From an uncultured Eubacteriales bacterium (GTDB taxonomy: Bacteria; Bacillota; Clostridia; Christensenellales; QALW01): a stretch of DNA of 26,949 nt. A program made the position numbers and the translations under genes. This document shows, in pieces, positions 8,421-15,577 of the stretch. The stretch is taken from contig URYI01000012.1 in assembly GCA_900552055.1 (NCBI GenBank), positions 1 through 26,949 of the forward strand, written 5' to 3'. How positions within the stretch are numbered: position 1 is the first letter of the stretch; every line of letters begins with the position of its first letter. The notes under the pieces were generated by a model that worked only from the letters and a program-made list of their open reading frames with translations, had not been told where the DNA came from and ran no database searches.

Positions 8421-8449
8421 ATTATAATGTGGCAGCGCAGGGCTGTCAA
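8421..8449 (-). promoter_or_regulatory. Perfect-consensus sigma-A promoter for rpsB
   Basis: Minus strand: TTGACA (8449-8444), 17-bp spacer, TATAAT (8426-8421), all 12 consensus bases. Predicted start of transcription is near 8414. The -10 region is part of a tandem near-duplication (8383-8405 and 8406-8427), so a second TATAAT lies 22 bp downstream at 8404-8399 with a poor -35. Confidence 0.9.
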
Positions 8450-8552
8450 GCGTTTTCAAAATTCATGCCTGTTTTCAGGCAAAAAAAGTCCATATTGCGC
8501 GCAAAAACGCATAGCGCATAACGCTCGGACCCTTCCGGCGCGCGGCCGGCGC

Positions 8553-8581
8553 TGGACAAAATATTCAAGTTATAATATAAT
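8553..8581 (+). promoter_or_regulatory. Promoter for aroE-aroQ
   Basis: TGGACA (8553-8558), 17-bp spacer, TATAAT (8576-8581). It differs from consensus by one base in the -35 and would give a leader of about 83 bases. It is divergent from the rpsB promoter, about 105 bp away. Confidence 0.75.
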
Positions 8582-8670
8582 CCCCTTACAGAATGGCTTT
8601 TGCGTCCTATGGCAATCTGTAAACAAATCAGCTGCGAAAAAGCAGTCTTGCTTTTTATTAATGGAGGAAT

Positions 8671-9468
8671 ATGAAAAATTATTATCTGTTGGGCGAGCAT
8701 TTGGGACATTCCTTTTCCGCCATAATACATAACCGGCTCTTTCAGGAGCAGGGCTTAAACGCCCGGTACAGCCTATGCGAGCTTCCTCCCAATATGCTGG
8801 AAAGCAAGCTTATGCAGTTAAAAACCGAAAGCGGCGCAAATGTTACAATTCCCTATAAGCATATCGCCGCTCTGCATATGGACGAGCTGCTGGGAGACGC
8901 CAGGGCTACAGGCGCAATTAATACCATAATCCCTCAGGGGAACCGCCTTGTAGGAGAAAATACCGACGGCGAGGGCTTCATGCGCGCCATAAGCGGCTGG
9001 GCTGAAAATATAAGGGGCGAAAAAGCGCTGGTTATAGGCGCAGGCGGCGCGGCGCACGTTATTGCCTATAAGCTTGCGCAGGCAGGCGCGAAAGTGCATA
9101 TTTCCGCGCGGCGCAATGCGTCCGATTTGGCCCAAAAGATAAATCTTTTAGTCCCCGGCGCGGCGCAGGCATCTTCGCCGGAGGGTGAATGGTACCTAAT
9201 CGTCAACGCCACGCCCGTAGGCATGGGCACCCTTAAAGGGCAGTCTCCCCTTCCTGCTCAGGCAGATTTTAAATGCTTCTATGCCTTTGACTGCATATAT
9301 AATCCTAAAAAAACCCCTTTTCTGGCCCAGGCCGAAGAAAAGGGCGCACAATGCCTTAACGGTCTCACTATGCTCTGGCACCAGGCCATAAAATCCCAGG
9401 AGCTTTGGGGAAATCACTTTGACAGCCAGGTACTTAACAAAGTTTGGAAAGAGGTAAGCCAATTATGA
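8671..9468 (+). CDS. aroE: Shikimate dehydrogenase
   Basis: NADPH-dependent reduction of 3-dehydroshikimate to shikimate. The 265 residues are family length. N-domain substrate motifs: GHSFSAIIHN (the usual preceding Pro is missing), NVTIPYK with catalytic Lys63, and GENTDGEGF with catalytic Asp99. The C-terminal Rossmann domain begins with VIGAGGAAHVIAYKLA, and the NATPVGMG and LNGLTMLWHQA segments close the site. ATG follows GGAGGA. Its stop overlaps the aroQ start (ATGA), so the two consecutive shikimate steps are translationally coupled. Confidence 0.95.
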   Translation: MKNYYLLGEHLGHSFSAIIHNRLFQEQGLNARYSLCELPPNMLESKLMQLKTESGANVTIPYKHIAALHMDELLGDARATGAINTIIPQGNRLVGENTDGEGFMRAISGWAENIRGEKALVIGAGGAAHVIAYKLAQAGAKVHISARRNASDLAQKINLLVPGAAQASSPEGEWYLIVNATPVGMGTLKGQSPLPAQADFKCFYAFDCIYNPKKTPFLAQAEEKGAQCLNGLTMLWHQAIKSQELWGNHFDSQVLNKVWKEVSQL

Positions 9469-9893
9469 AACTGCTGATAATAAACGGTCCCAATCTCAAT
9501 ATGACAGGCATGCGCGAGCCGGGCGTATACGGCAATGAAACGCTGGAGGACATAAATGCATGGCTGGTGCAGGAAACGGCCGGAAAAGCCCAGCTGGATT
9601 TTTATCAGTCCAACTGCGAAGGAGATATATGCTCCAGACTGCACGCCGCGGCGGGCAAATACAACGGCGTTATAATCAACGCAGGGGCATACACCCATTA
9701 CAGCTATGCAATACGGGACGCTATCAGCGCAAGCGGTATCCCTGCCATTGAAGTACACTTATCAAATATCCACGCGCGCGAGGAATTCAGGCACAGGAGC
9801 GTGCTTGCCGCCGTATGCCGCGGACAGATATGCGGGCTGGGCAAATATTCATATCTGCTTGCCGCTGAGGCGTTTGTCCGTGCGGAAGCGTGA
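9465..9893 (+). CDS. aroQ: 3-dehydroquinate dehydratase, type II
   Basis: Converts 3-dehydroquinate to 3-dehydroshikimate, the substrate of AroE, by trans-dehydration. The 142-residue flavodoxin-like subunit is a typical type II enzyme. NGPNLNMTGMREPGVYG carries Arg17 and the catalytic Tyr22. INAGAYTHYSYAIRDA and VHLSNIHAREEFR carry the remaining site residues, including His98. The motif QSNCEG has Cys where QSNHEG is common, at a position that varies in the family. A start 7 codons upstream is open, but MKLLIINGPNLN has a correctly placed AGAGG and matches the family N-terminus. Confidence 0.95.
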   Translation: MKLLIINGPNLNMTGMREPGVYGNETLEDINAWLVQETAGKAQLDFYQSNCEGDICSRLHAAAGKYNGVIINAGAYTHYSYAIRDAISASGIPAIEVHLSNIHAREEFRHRSVLAAVCRGQICGLGKYSYLLAAEAFVRAEA

Positions 9894-9919
9894 CGGTTTT
9901 TCAAATAAATTCTCCAATT

Positions 9920-9966
9920 TGTCAAGGGCTTATTGTTATCCACATTTTAATAAGCCTGTCTTGACA
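9920..9966. repeat. Palindrome with a DnaA box in its loop, overlapping a -35
   Basis: TGTCAAG-GGCTTATT (9920-9934) and AATAAGCC-TGT-CTTGACA (9949-9966) form a 15-bp inverted repeat with a 3-base bulge. The loop contains TTATCCACA (9936-9944), the exact DnaA-box consensus. The right arm includes the -35 TTGACA of the next promoter. It could be an operator, a weak terminator for aroQ, or both. Confidence 0.6.
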
Positions 9967-9989
9967 TTTAAAAGCTTATACCGTAAAAT
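9961..9989 (+). promoter_or_regulatory. Sigma-A promoter for the surface-protein gene
   Basis: TTGACA (9961-9966), 17-bp spacer, TAAAAT (9984-9989). Transcription would begin around 9997, leaving a leader of about 40 bases before the ATG at 10038. Confidence 0.85.
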
Positions 9990-10037
9990 ATATTTTAGTT
10001 ATGCTTAATTAAAAAACACAGGAGGAATCCCTGAATT

Positions 10038-11681
10038 ATGAAAAAACTTTTTGCCGCCCTGCTGGGAGTATTGATGCTCTCCCTCGTATTAACCGGCATT
10101 GCTCTTGCCGACCCGGTAACGCAGGACGATATAACCTTTGAAGTAAACGTAACGCCTTCGGGCATGCTGCCGCCGGCCGCAGGTACAACCGAAGAGATAA
10201 TTGTAACGGTAGTAATAACAAACAATACTCCCAACCCGCTGACGGATATACAGTTGTTCATAAGGAATGCAGAAGATCCAAACGGAACGCTGGCCGAAAT
10301 ACCCGCTTACGGTTCAGACGCTACAGGTGAAATAGTTGTAAGGATGAATATCTCTGCAAGCGACATTGGAGTTGATATTCCTTTTAATGTGGATTATACT
10401 ACCGCAGGAGAATCCCATACCTATAACGGCACTTTCCGCGTAGAAGAGATTCAGTCTCAGACCAGCGCCACAATATCCGCCGTTGCAGTAGTAAACGGCG
10501 AGCGCAACGCAACAATGGGGCCGGACGGGGCCAGCGTATATTTTGAATACACTATTCACAATAACGGCAATGTAAATATAACCTCCATTTCCATAAGTGA
10601 AAACATGACCGTAGGCGGCTCATCCACCAATACGGCAATTCTGCACGGCGACATTTCCGCCCAGAACCCGCTTGAACCTGACGAAACTGTTACGATAACC
10701 GGCCATACCGCTAATTTGAGCGGAGATATAAGGGTATCCCCTGTTCTGCTTTACAACAGTTCTTACGACAGCGGGGAAAGCCAGGCGAGCGCCGTAACCG
10801 TTACAAAATATGCGCCTCAGCTGGAATTTACCCTGACTGTCGCAAACACCAACGTAACCTACGGTTCGTCCACCAAACTTTATTTTAACGTAACCAATAC
10901 GGGAAACGTGACCCTTAACAATATAAGAGTATTGAACGAATCCAACAGAGAGGTGCGCAATGTCTCTTCTCTTACGCCGGGCAATTCCATAAGCGGAGAA
11001 GTGAGCATAACGGTAACAAGCACACGCAGCTACAGGTACTCGGTTTCGGCCCAGTCTCCTGACGGGCAAAGCGTAAGCGCCAATGAAAGCGTTACTGTGA
11101 ACATGGTGCCCCTGGAGCCGACAGACATACAGCTTGGCCTGACGGTTTCTGCCGACAAAGTTCAATTAGACAGTCCGGGCACCGTTACCATCACTATAGA
11201 AATTACCAACCGGAACGCTTTCGAGCTGAACGACATTCAGATTATGGACAGCCGTGACCAGCTTATCACCACCATCTCCAGCCTGCTCAGCGATGCAACC
11301 GAAACTATAGAGCATACAATGGAGCTTAGCTATTCGGAGGAAATATTTGTCTGCGCATATGTCCCGGTAGAGGGCAATTCCGAACCGTCTGAGATAGTAT
11401 CCAATATGATAAGCGTTGAAGTAAGCGGCGGCGCTGACGCTACCCCCACAGCTTCCCCCTCGCCTACCTCTTCTCTTTCACCTACCGCTACCGGCTCCCT
11501 TTCCCCATCCGCTTCAGGTGAAACCCCGCAGGAGGGTCTGGGCCTCATAGACATACTTATAATAGGATTTGTGGTAATACTGGTTCTGGTGGCTATAGCA
11601 ATAGCGGCGCTTGTGACAATAAATGTCCTGGACAAAAAGAAAAAAGCCAAGAACCGGCAGATGAACAGGAAAATCAAGTAA
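10038..11681 (+). CDS. Secreted, C-terminally membrane-anchored beta-sandwich repeat protein
   Basis: I do not recognise a named family. The 547-residue protein starts with a signal peptide (MKKLFAALLG..., likely cleavage after ALA at 24). About four repeats of roughly 100 residues follow (approximately 31-137, 143-256, 260-355, 363-463). Each contains a segment such as ITNNTPNPLTDI, IHNNGNVNITSI or VTNTGNVTLNNI, resembling CARDB/DUF11-type adhesin-like or scaffold domains. A Ser/Thr/Pro-rich spacer (469-498) leads to one membrane helix (502-531) and a Lys/Arg-rich cytoplasmic tail. It should be displayed outside the cell. GGAGG lies 12 bases before the ATG. It is a single-gene unit with its own promoter and terminator. 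No catalytic motif was seen. Confidence 0.85.
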   Translation: MKKLFAALLGVLMLSLVLTGIALADPVTQDDITFEVNVTPSGMLPPAAGTTEEIIVTVVITNNTPNPLTDIQLFIRNAEDPNGTLAEIPAYGSDATGEIVVRMNISASDIGVDIPFNVDYTTAGESHTYNGTFRVEEIQSQTSATISAVAVVNGERNATMGPDGASVYFEYTIHNNGNVNITSISISENMTVGGSSTNTAILHGDISAQNPLEPDETVTITGHTANLSGDIRVSPVLLYNSSYDSGESQASAVTVTKYAPQLEFTLTVANTNVTYGSSTKLYFNVTNTGNVTLNNIRVLNESNREVRNVSSLTPGNSISGEVSITVTSTRSYRYSVSAQSPDGQSVSANESVTVNMVPLEPTDIQLGLTVSADKVQLDSPGTVTITIEITNRNAFELNDIQIMDSRDQLITTISSLLSDATETIEHTMELSYSEEIFVCAYVPVEGNSEPSEIVSNMISVEVSGGADATPTASPSPTSSLSPTATGSLSPSASGETPQEGLGLIDILIIGFVVILVLVAIAIAALVTINVLDKKKKAKNRQMNRKIK

Positions 11682-11721
11682 AACCGCACATCGACAGCCC
11701 AATGGCAAATTAGTATTTTAA

Positions 11722-11758
11722 AACCCTCTGCCCATACAATGCAGAGGGTTCTTTATAT
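11722..11758 (+). terminator. Strong intrinsic terminator after the surface-protein gene
   Basis: AACCCTCTGC (11722-11731), 9-base loop, GCAGAGGGTT (11741-11750), then CTTTATAT. A perfect 10-bp stem 40 bases after the stop. Confidence 0.85.
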
Positions 11759-11795
11759 AAAATACTCTCTGGTCGAGTGCTGCAAAAGCAGCCTG

Positions 11796-12067
11796 CCCTA
11801 AATTGACAAGGAGATACACGCCTCCGAAGGCCTGAGTCCGGCATTTTTAAAGAAGCTGAACGAGGTGTGCTGAACGCACCCCCATTGACGATGACGCAGA
11901 AAATGCCGAAATCAAACTGCCGGAGGTCGAAGAGTCAGACGGCAGCCGTTTGGGTGCCCTGCAAGGCGCCTGAACGATGTGTACCGGACGCACACGGAGC
12001 GAAAAGCAACACAGCAGGACACGGAAACAGCCCTGCCCTGACCGTATATGCCCTTGTCAATTTAGGG
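11796..12067 (-). mobile_element. MITE-like repeat, copy 1 (272 bp, core inverted)
   Basis: Terminal inverted repeats CCCTAAATTGACAAG (11796-11810) and CTTGTCAATTTAGGG (12053-12067). Read on the minus strand its ends and left module align with the copies at 13916-14186 and 19095-19367. The right flank is TA; the left flank is TG. A core of about 52 bp (11848-11899) lies between arms CGGCATTTT and AAAATGCCG and is in the opposite orientation relative to the ends compared with the other copies. No credible ORF. The short open frames inside are not conserved between copies. Confidence 0.8.
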
Positions 12068-12580
12068 TAATAGTGATGATTTAGCCAGAAAACCTCCGTA
12101 ATCGTAAGAAACTGCTGATTGTACAAATTAAAACAGCCAGAGCGCGCATGTTGCAATACATCCCTCCAAGGGCAGCAGTTTGTCCAGCTTATGAAATACA
12201 AAAATATGAATAGCAGTCTGATTATATTAAAAAACGCCTTAGCGATGCCTAAACCCGGATTTGTATTGATATGATATTTTGTAAGCACTTATGGAAAATG
12301 CCGGAAAGAATATGAAGCATATTAGGCGTCCGTTGGAAAACGACAAAGCAAGAAAACATGCGATAAGGAATTTTAAAGCCCATTTACCGGCAGCAGGCGG
12401 CAGAACTCCCGCTTGCTGACCATGCTCGCACGAATTAAATGCGCGCACTGGCAACATAAGGCTTTGCATGCCCATTACAATCTCCCATTCTCCGGGAAAT
12501 CATTATTATATCCATACTGCACTATGAAAATGCTTAAGCCGCGGACTCAGTTATACATTAACCATATTATTTTCACAGAG
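12068..12580. other. Intergenic stretch without recognisable genes
   Basis: Between MITE copy 1 and the mtnA stop I see no gene, RNA gene or convincing terminator. A 9-bp inverted repeat AAACTGCTG (12109-12117) / CAGCAGTTT (12173-12181) is present. A 13-base match, GAAAATGCCGGAA near 12295, to the core edge of MITE copy 2 might be a remnant or chance. Open frames here lack ribosome sites and family resemblance. Confidence 0.5.
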
Positions 12581-13624
12581 TCAAGCAAAGATTCTTAGCT
12601 TATCCAATTCCCCAGGCATAAAAATCCCTTTTTCAGTAACAAAGGCCGTGATTAGGGCGGCGGGCGTAACATCAAAGGCAGGATTCCAGACCGGAACTGT
12701 TTCGGGAGCCATAGGATGTGTGTACCACATATCTGTCACTTCATAGGCAGGGCGCTCTTCAATAACTATCCCCTCACCGTTCGGGCAATTAAAGTCAATA
12801 GTAGAAACCGGGCAGCAGACATAAAAAGGTATATGGTAATAATGCGCCAAAACCGCCGCGCCCGACGTTCCTATCTTATTAGCCGTATCTCCGTTAAGGG
12901 CCACCCTGTCACAGCCCACCAGCACCGCATCTATTTTCCCCTTACCCATAAGCGCAGAAATCATATTATCGCATATTAACGTAACATCTACGCCTGCGCG
13001 GCTCAATTCATAGGAGGTCAGCCGCGCGCCCTGCAAAAGGGGCCTGGTTTCCGAGGCAAATACCTTAAAGCGCTTCCCCGCTCCATATGCGGTATAAATT
13101 GGAGCCGTGGCCGTCCCCCGGCCCGTGGTCGCAAGCGCGCCCGCATTGCAGTAGGTCAGCACGCCCTTTGCATTCTCCAAAAAGGCCGCGCCGTATTCGC
13201 CTATTTTCCGGCAGCATTCCTTATCTTCTTCTATAATTCCAGCACACTCGCGCAACAGTATTTTTTTAATCTCTTCAGCAGTGCCGTCAGCGTTTAGCGC
13301 CGCCCTTTCCATTCTGGACAGCGCCCAGAATAAATTCACCGCCGTAGGCCGGCTGGAGTGCAGCACCTCCTTTTTGACGGCGAGTTCCCTCATCAAATCC
13401 TCTTTATGCCTGCAATTTAACCGTTTAGCCTCCAAATAGTAAGCGCACGCGGCCGCGGCGCCTATGGCCGGAGCTCCGCGCACCCGTAAAAATCGTATGG
13501 CCTCGGCAGTTTCTTCGGCAGTATGAAGGGAAAGATATTTTTCTTCGCGCGGCAGCAAAGTTTGGTCCAGTATAACCAGTTCAGACTTTTCATCGTTCAA
13601 AAACAGCGTTTTGGGCAAATTCAT
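12581..13624 (-). CDS. mtnA: S-methyl-5-thioribose-1-phosphate isomerase (MtnA)
   Basis: Aldose-ketose isomerase of the eIF2B-alpha/RBP superfamily, converting methylthioribose-1-P to methylthioribulose-1-P in methionine salvage. The same enzyme family also serves 5-deoxyribose disposal in some bacteria. The 347 residues are full length. Visible signatures: RVRGAPAIGAAAA, LTYCNAGALATTGRGTA with catalytic Cys159, SETRPLLQGARLTSYEL, VGCDRVALNGDTANKIGT with catalytic Asp239, and NPAFDVTP. The distinctive GDTANKIGT separates it from plain eIF2B-related proteins. ATG with CAGGAGA upstream. No other methionine-salvage gene is adjacent and no SAM-riboswitch-like leader was found. Confidence 0.93.
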   Translation of the reverse strand: MNLPKTLFLNDEKSELVILDQTLLPREEKYLSLHTAEETAEAIRFLRVRGAPAIGAAAACAYYLEAKRLNCRHKEDLMRELAVKKEVLHSSRPTAVNLFWALSRMERAALNADGTAEEIKKILLRECAGIIEEDKECCRKIGEYGAAFLENAKGVLTYCNAGALATTGRGTATAPIYTAYGAGKRFKVFASETRPLLQGARLTSYELSRAGVDVTLICDNMISALMGKGKIDAVLVGCDRVALNGDTANKIGTSGAAVLAHYYHIPFYVCCPVSTIDFNCPNGEGIVIEERPAYEVTDMWYTHPMAPETVPVWNPAFDVTPAALITAFVTEKGIFMPGELDKLRIFA

Positions 13625-13662
13625 GTTTCAAAATTCTCCTGTCTTCAATTTTAAAATATCTT

Positions 13663-13691
13663 ATTATACAAGCGTTCCGCATTATAAATCC
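13663..13691 (-). promoter_or_regulatory. Weak candidate promoter for mtnA
   Basis: A TATAAT (13668-13663, minus strand) lies 39 bases before the mtnA ATG, but the hexamer 17 bp upstream is GGATTT, a poor -35. The remainder of the mtnA-smpB gap up to 13915 shows nothing recognisable. 13916-14186 is MITE copy 2 of the same-orientation pair described separately. Confidence 0.35.
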
Positions 13692-13915
13692 TATAAAGGG
13701 CCGGACAGCACCGACGCCGTATCTTTGCGTTCCGGCGTAATACTCCCAATAGATAAGCAAAATGAATGGATTTAACGCGCAGGGCGCTTGCGGCCTGCCA
13801 GCAAACCGATAAGCTTTTTAAACCGGAAAACACACATAAGCGTCACCATAGGCGCAATGCTGAACAGACGCAATGCCGATTAAAGCATATATGTTCCAGT
13901 TAACAGCGGATAATA

Positions 13916-14186
13916 CCCTCTAGCCTATAAGAAAGCCAGTCAGAAGGCATAAAACATGCGTCCTGCTGCATTGCTTTGAGCCCATGCACGCCCGGTACAT
14001 GCCGTTTCTGCACGCTTTACCTGGCACAAATTTTATGCCTTCTGACTCTGGAGAGCTCAAACGGAGAGAATTTCTTCATTTTCAAGGCAGACGAAGAAAG
14101 CGTATAGGGTAGTACGCTGATTGAGGATAACGCAGAAAATGAAGAAATTATCACTTTGAGGCGTGCAGTTCCTTGTAAACTGCGGG
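13916..14186 (+). mobile_element. MITE-like repeat between mtnA and smpB (271 bp)
   Basis: Flanked by TA on both sides (13914-13915 and 14187-14188), beginning CCCT and ending GCGGG. It is the most diverged member at its ends. It contains two perfect inverted repeats. AGTCAGAAGGCATAAAA (13938-13954) pairs with its complement at 14031-14047. AATTTCTTCATTTTC (14069-14083) pairs with its complement at 14135-14149 and bounds a 51-bp core. Order and orientation of modules match the copy at 19095-19367. It ends 37 bp before the smpB ATG. Confidence 0.75.
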
Positions 14187-14223
14187 TAATAATGCCTTAA
14201 ATCAAGGCGGGCAGGGAGCATTT

Positions 14224-14682
14224 ATGAAATCAAGCGGCAAAAAAACAATAGCGCAGAATAAAAAGGCGTTCCACGACTATTTTATAGAAGAAACCTATGA
14301 AGCGGGCATAGTCCTGAGCGGCACGGAAGTGAAATCCCTGCGGCTGGGAAGGGTCAATCTCAAGGACAGCCACGCCGCCGTGCACCGCGGGGAGCTTTTT
14401 TTGTACGACGTGCATATTTCTCCCTATGAACAGGGCAATATCTTTAATAAAGAGCCCCGCCGCACACGCAAGCTGCTCATGCATAAAAGGGAAATAGACA
14501 AGCTTTACGGCCTTGTAAAGCAGGACGGCTATTCGCTGATTCCCATAAGCCTCTATTTTAAGGACGGACGGGTAAAGGTGGAGCTGGCCCTGGCCAAGGG
14601 CAAGAAGCTGTACGACAAGCGAGAAGCCGCCGCCCAAAAAGCCGCCCGCAGAGATATAGAGCGCGCTATGAAAAATAATTAA
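14224..14682 (+). CDS. smpB: SsrA-binding protein SmpB
   Basis: Binds tmRNA and places it in the A site of stalled ribosomes for trans-translation. The 152 residues are family length. The OB-fold body ([25 protein letters not shown] segment, then [14 protein letters not shown]) and the basic C-terminal tail that enters the mRNA channel ([20 protein letters not shown]) are intact. The ATG follows CAGGGAG. It begins 37 bp after a MITE-like repeat, so its promoter probably lies inside or at the edge of that element. rnr, a frequent upstream neighbour, is absent and no ssrA gene is seen in the window. The esterase gene follows after 13 bp. Confidence 0.96.
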   Translation: MKSSGKKTIAQNKKAFHDYFIEETYEAGIVLSGTEVKSLRLGRVNLKDSHAAVHRGELFLYDVHISPYEQGNIFNKEPRRTRKLLMHKREIDKLYGLVKQDGYSLIPISLYFKDGRVKVELALAKGKKLYDKREAAAQKAARRDIERAMKNN

Positions 14683-14695
14683 AGGAGTTTTTTGT

Positions 14696-15535
14696 ATGCA
14701 GACCTTTACCATAAATCTGAAGGAGCATTACGGCTATCTGGACAAAAGCGAGGGGCTATTAGACGCTTACATACCAAACGTCACCCCTGAAATAGACGAA
14801 AATGTTATGCGCCCCAGCATAGTCCTTTGTCCCGGAGGCGCGTATATGTACTGCTCCCGCCGGGAAGCCGAGCCTGTTGCGCTCAATTTCCTGGCTAAAG
14901 GATATAATGTGTTTATCCTGTATTATTCGGTCTTTGAAAAAAGCTTTCCCTATCCGCAGCTGGAAGTATTAAGCGCGGTGCGCATGATAAGGGAAAAGGC
15001 TCATGAATGGCACTGCGCTCCTAATAAAATAGCCGTTATGGGCTTTTCAGCGGGCGGGCACCTTGCGGCCTGTGCCTCCAATCTTTACGACGACCCTCGG
15101 CTTGTAAAGCACATACAGGTTGACCCCAGCCTTCTGCGTCCTGACGCCAGCATATTATGCTATCCGGTAATCTCAGGCATGAAATATCCCCATGCCCTCT
15201 CCTTTGAGCGGCTGCTGGGCGAACCTACCGAAGAGGAGCTTGCCGCGCTCTCCCTTGAACTGCGGGTAAACGCCAGCACCCCGCCCGCCTTTATCTGGCA
15301 CACATCAGACGACGAAGGGGTAAATGTCAACAACTCCCTGCTTTACGCCTCCGCCCTGGCAGAACATAAGATTCCCTTTGAAATGCACATATTCCCCTGC
15401 GGCATCCACGGGCTGGCCAACGCGGACAGAACCACCCTTTATGAAAATCCCGTCTGCGCCCAATGGGTCAGCCTGTGCCTTAAATGGCTGGAAGGGCTGT
15501 TTTTTGCAGACAATAAACAGCTAGCGGCTTATTAA
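14696..15535 (+). CDS. Alpha/beta-hydrolase, acyl/acetyl-xylan esterase-like
   Basis: A 279-residue cytoplasmic (no signal peptide) serine hydrolase of the BD-FAE / acetyl-esterase branch. It has the oxyanion-hole motif CPGGAY (45-50), the nucleophile elbow GFSAGG with Ser118, an acid residue at Asp205 or Asp206 (HTSDDEGV) and His238 (GIHGLAN). Members of this group release acetyl or feruloyl groups from plant polysaccharide fragments, but intracellular ones act on varied small esters, so the substrate is unknown. AAAGGAG is placed 8 bases before the ATG. Co-directional with smpB (13 bp) and the DUF2156 gene (42 bp), so probably one transcript. Confidence 0.85.
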   Translation: MQTFTINLKEHYGYLDKSEGLLDAYIPNVTPEIDENVMRPSIVLCPGGAYMYCSRREAEPVALNFLAKGYNVFILYYSVFEKSFPYPQLEVLSAVRMIREKAHEWHCAPNKIAVMGFSAGGHLAACASNLYDDPRLVKHIQVDPSLLRPDASILCYPVISGMKYPHALSFERLLGEPTEEELAALSLELRVNASTPPAFIWHTSDDEGVNVNNSLLYASALAEHKIPFEMHIFPCGIHGLANADRTTLYENPVCAQWVSLCLKWLEGLFFADNKQLAAY

Positions 15536-15577
15536 TAACCTGCCGAAACTTAACATACAAAAGAGGATGCTTTTATA

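Noticed and set aside
8466..8481. TGCCTG-TTTT-CAGGCA hairpin as a terminator
   Set aside because: It is followed by A on the plus strand, and on the minus strand the T-run comes before the stem, so it cannot act as an intrinsic terminator in either direction.
8446..8730. 94-residue minus-strand ORF between rpsB and aroE
   Set aside because: It overlaps the aroE start and covers both divergent promoters, so it is a shadow frame.
9936..9944. Replication origin at the DnaA box
   Set aside because: Only one box was found, with no cluster, no A+T-rich unwinding stretch and no dnaA, dnaN or gyr genes nearby.
11867..12070. 67-residue ORF within MITE copy 1
   Set aside because: The frame is not preserved in the other two copies, has no ribosome site and spans the terminal inverted repeat.
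12239..12475. 78-residue minus-strand ORF before mtnA
   Set aside because: No ribosome site, unusual composition and no family resemblance. Probably a chance open frame.
13625..13915. SAM riboswitch upstream of mtnA
   Set aside because: No SAM-I core words (such as CTTATCAAGAG or a matching P1/P3 arrangement) were found in the leader.
13916..14186. ssrA (tmRNA) next to smpB
   Set aside because: The strong inverted repeats suggested an RNA gene, but there is no tRNA-like acceptor/T-arm sequence or tag-coding frame, and the sequence aligns with the other repeat copies.
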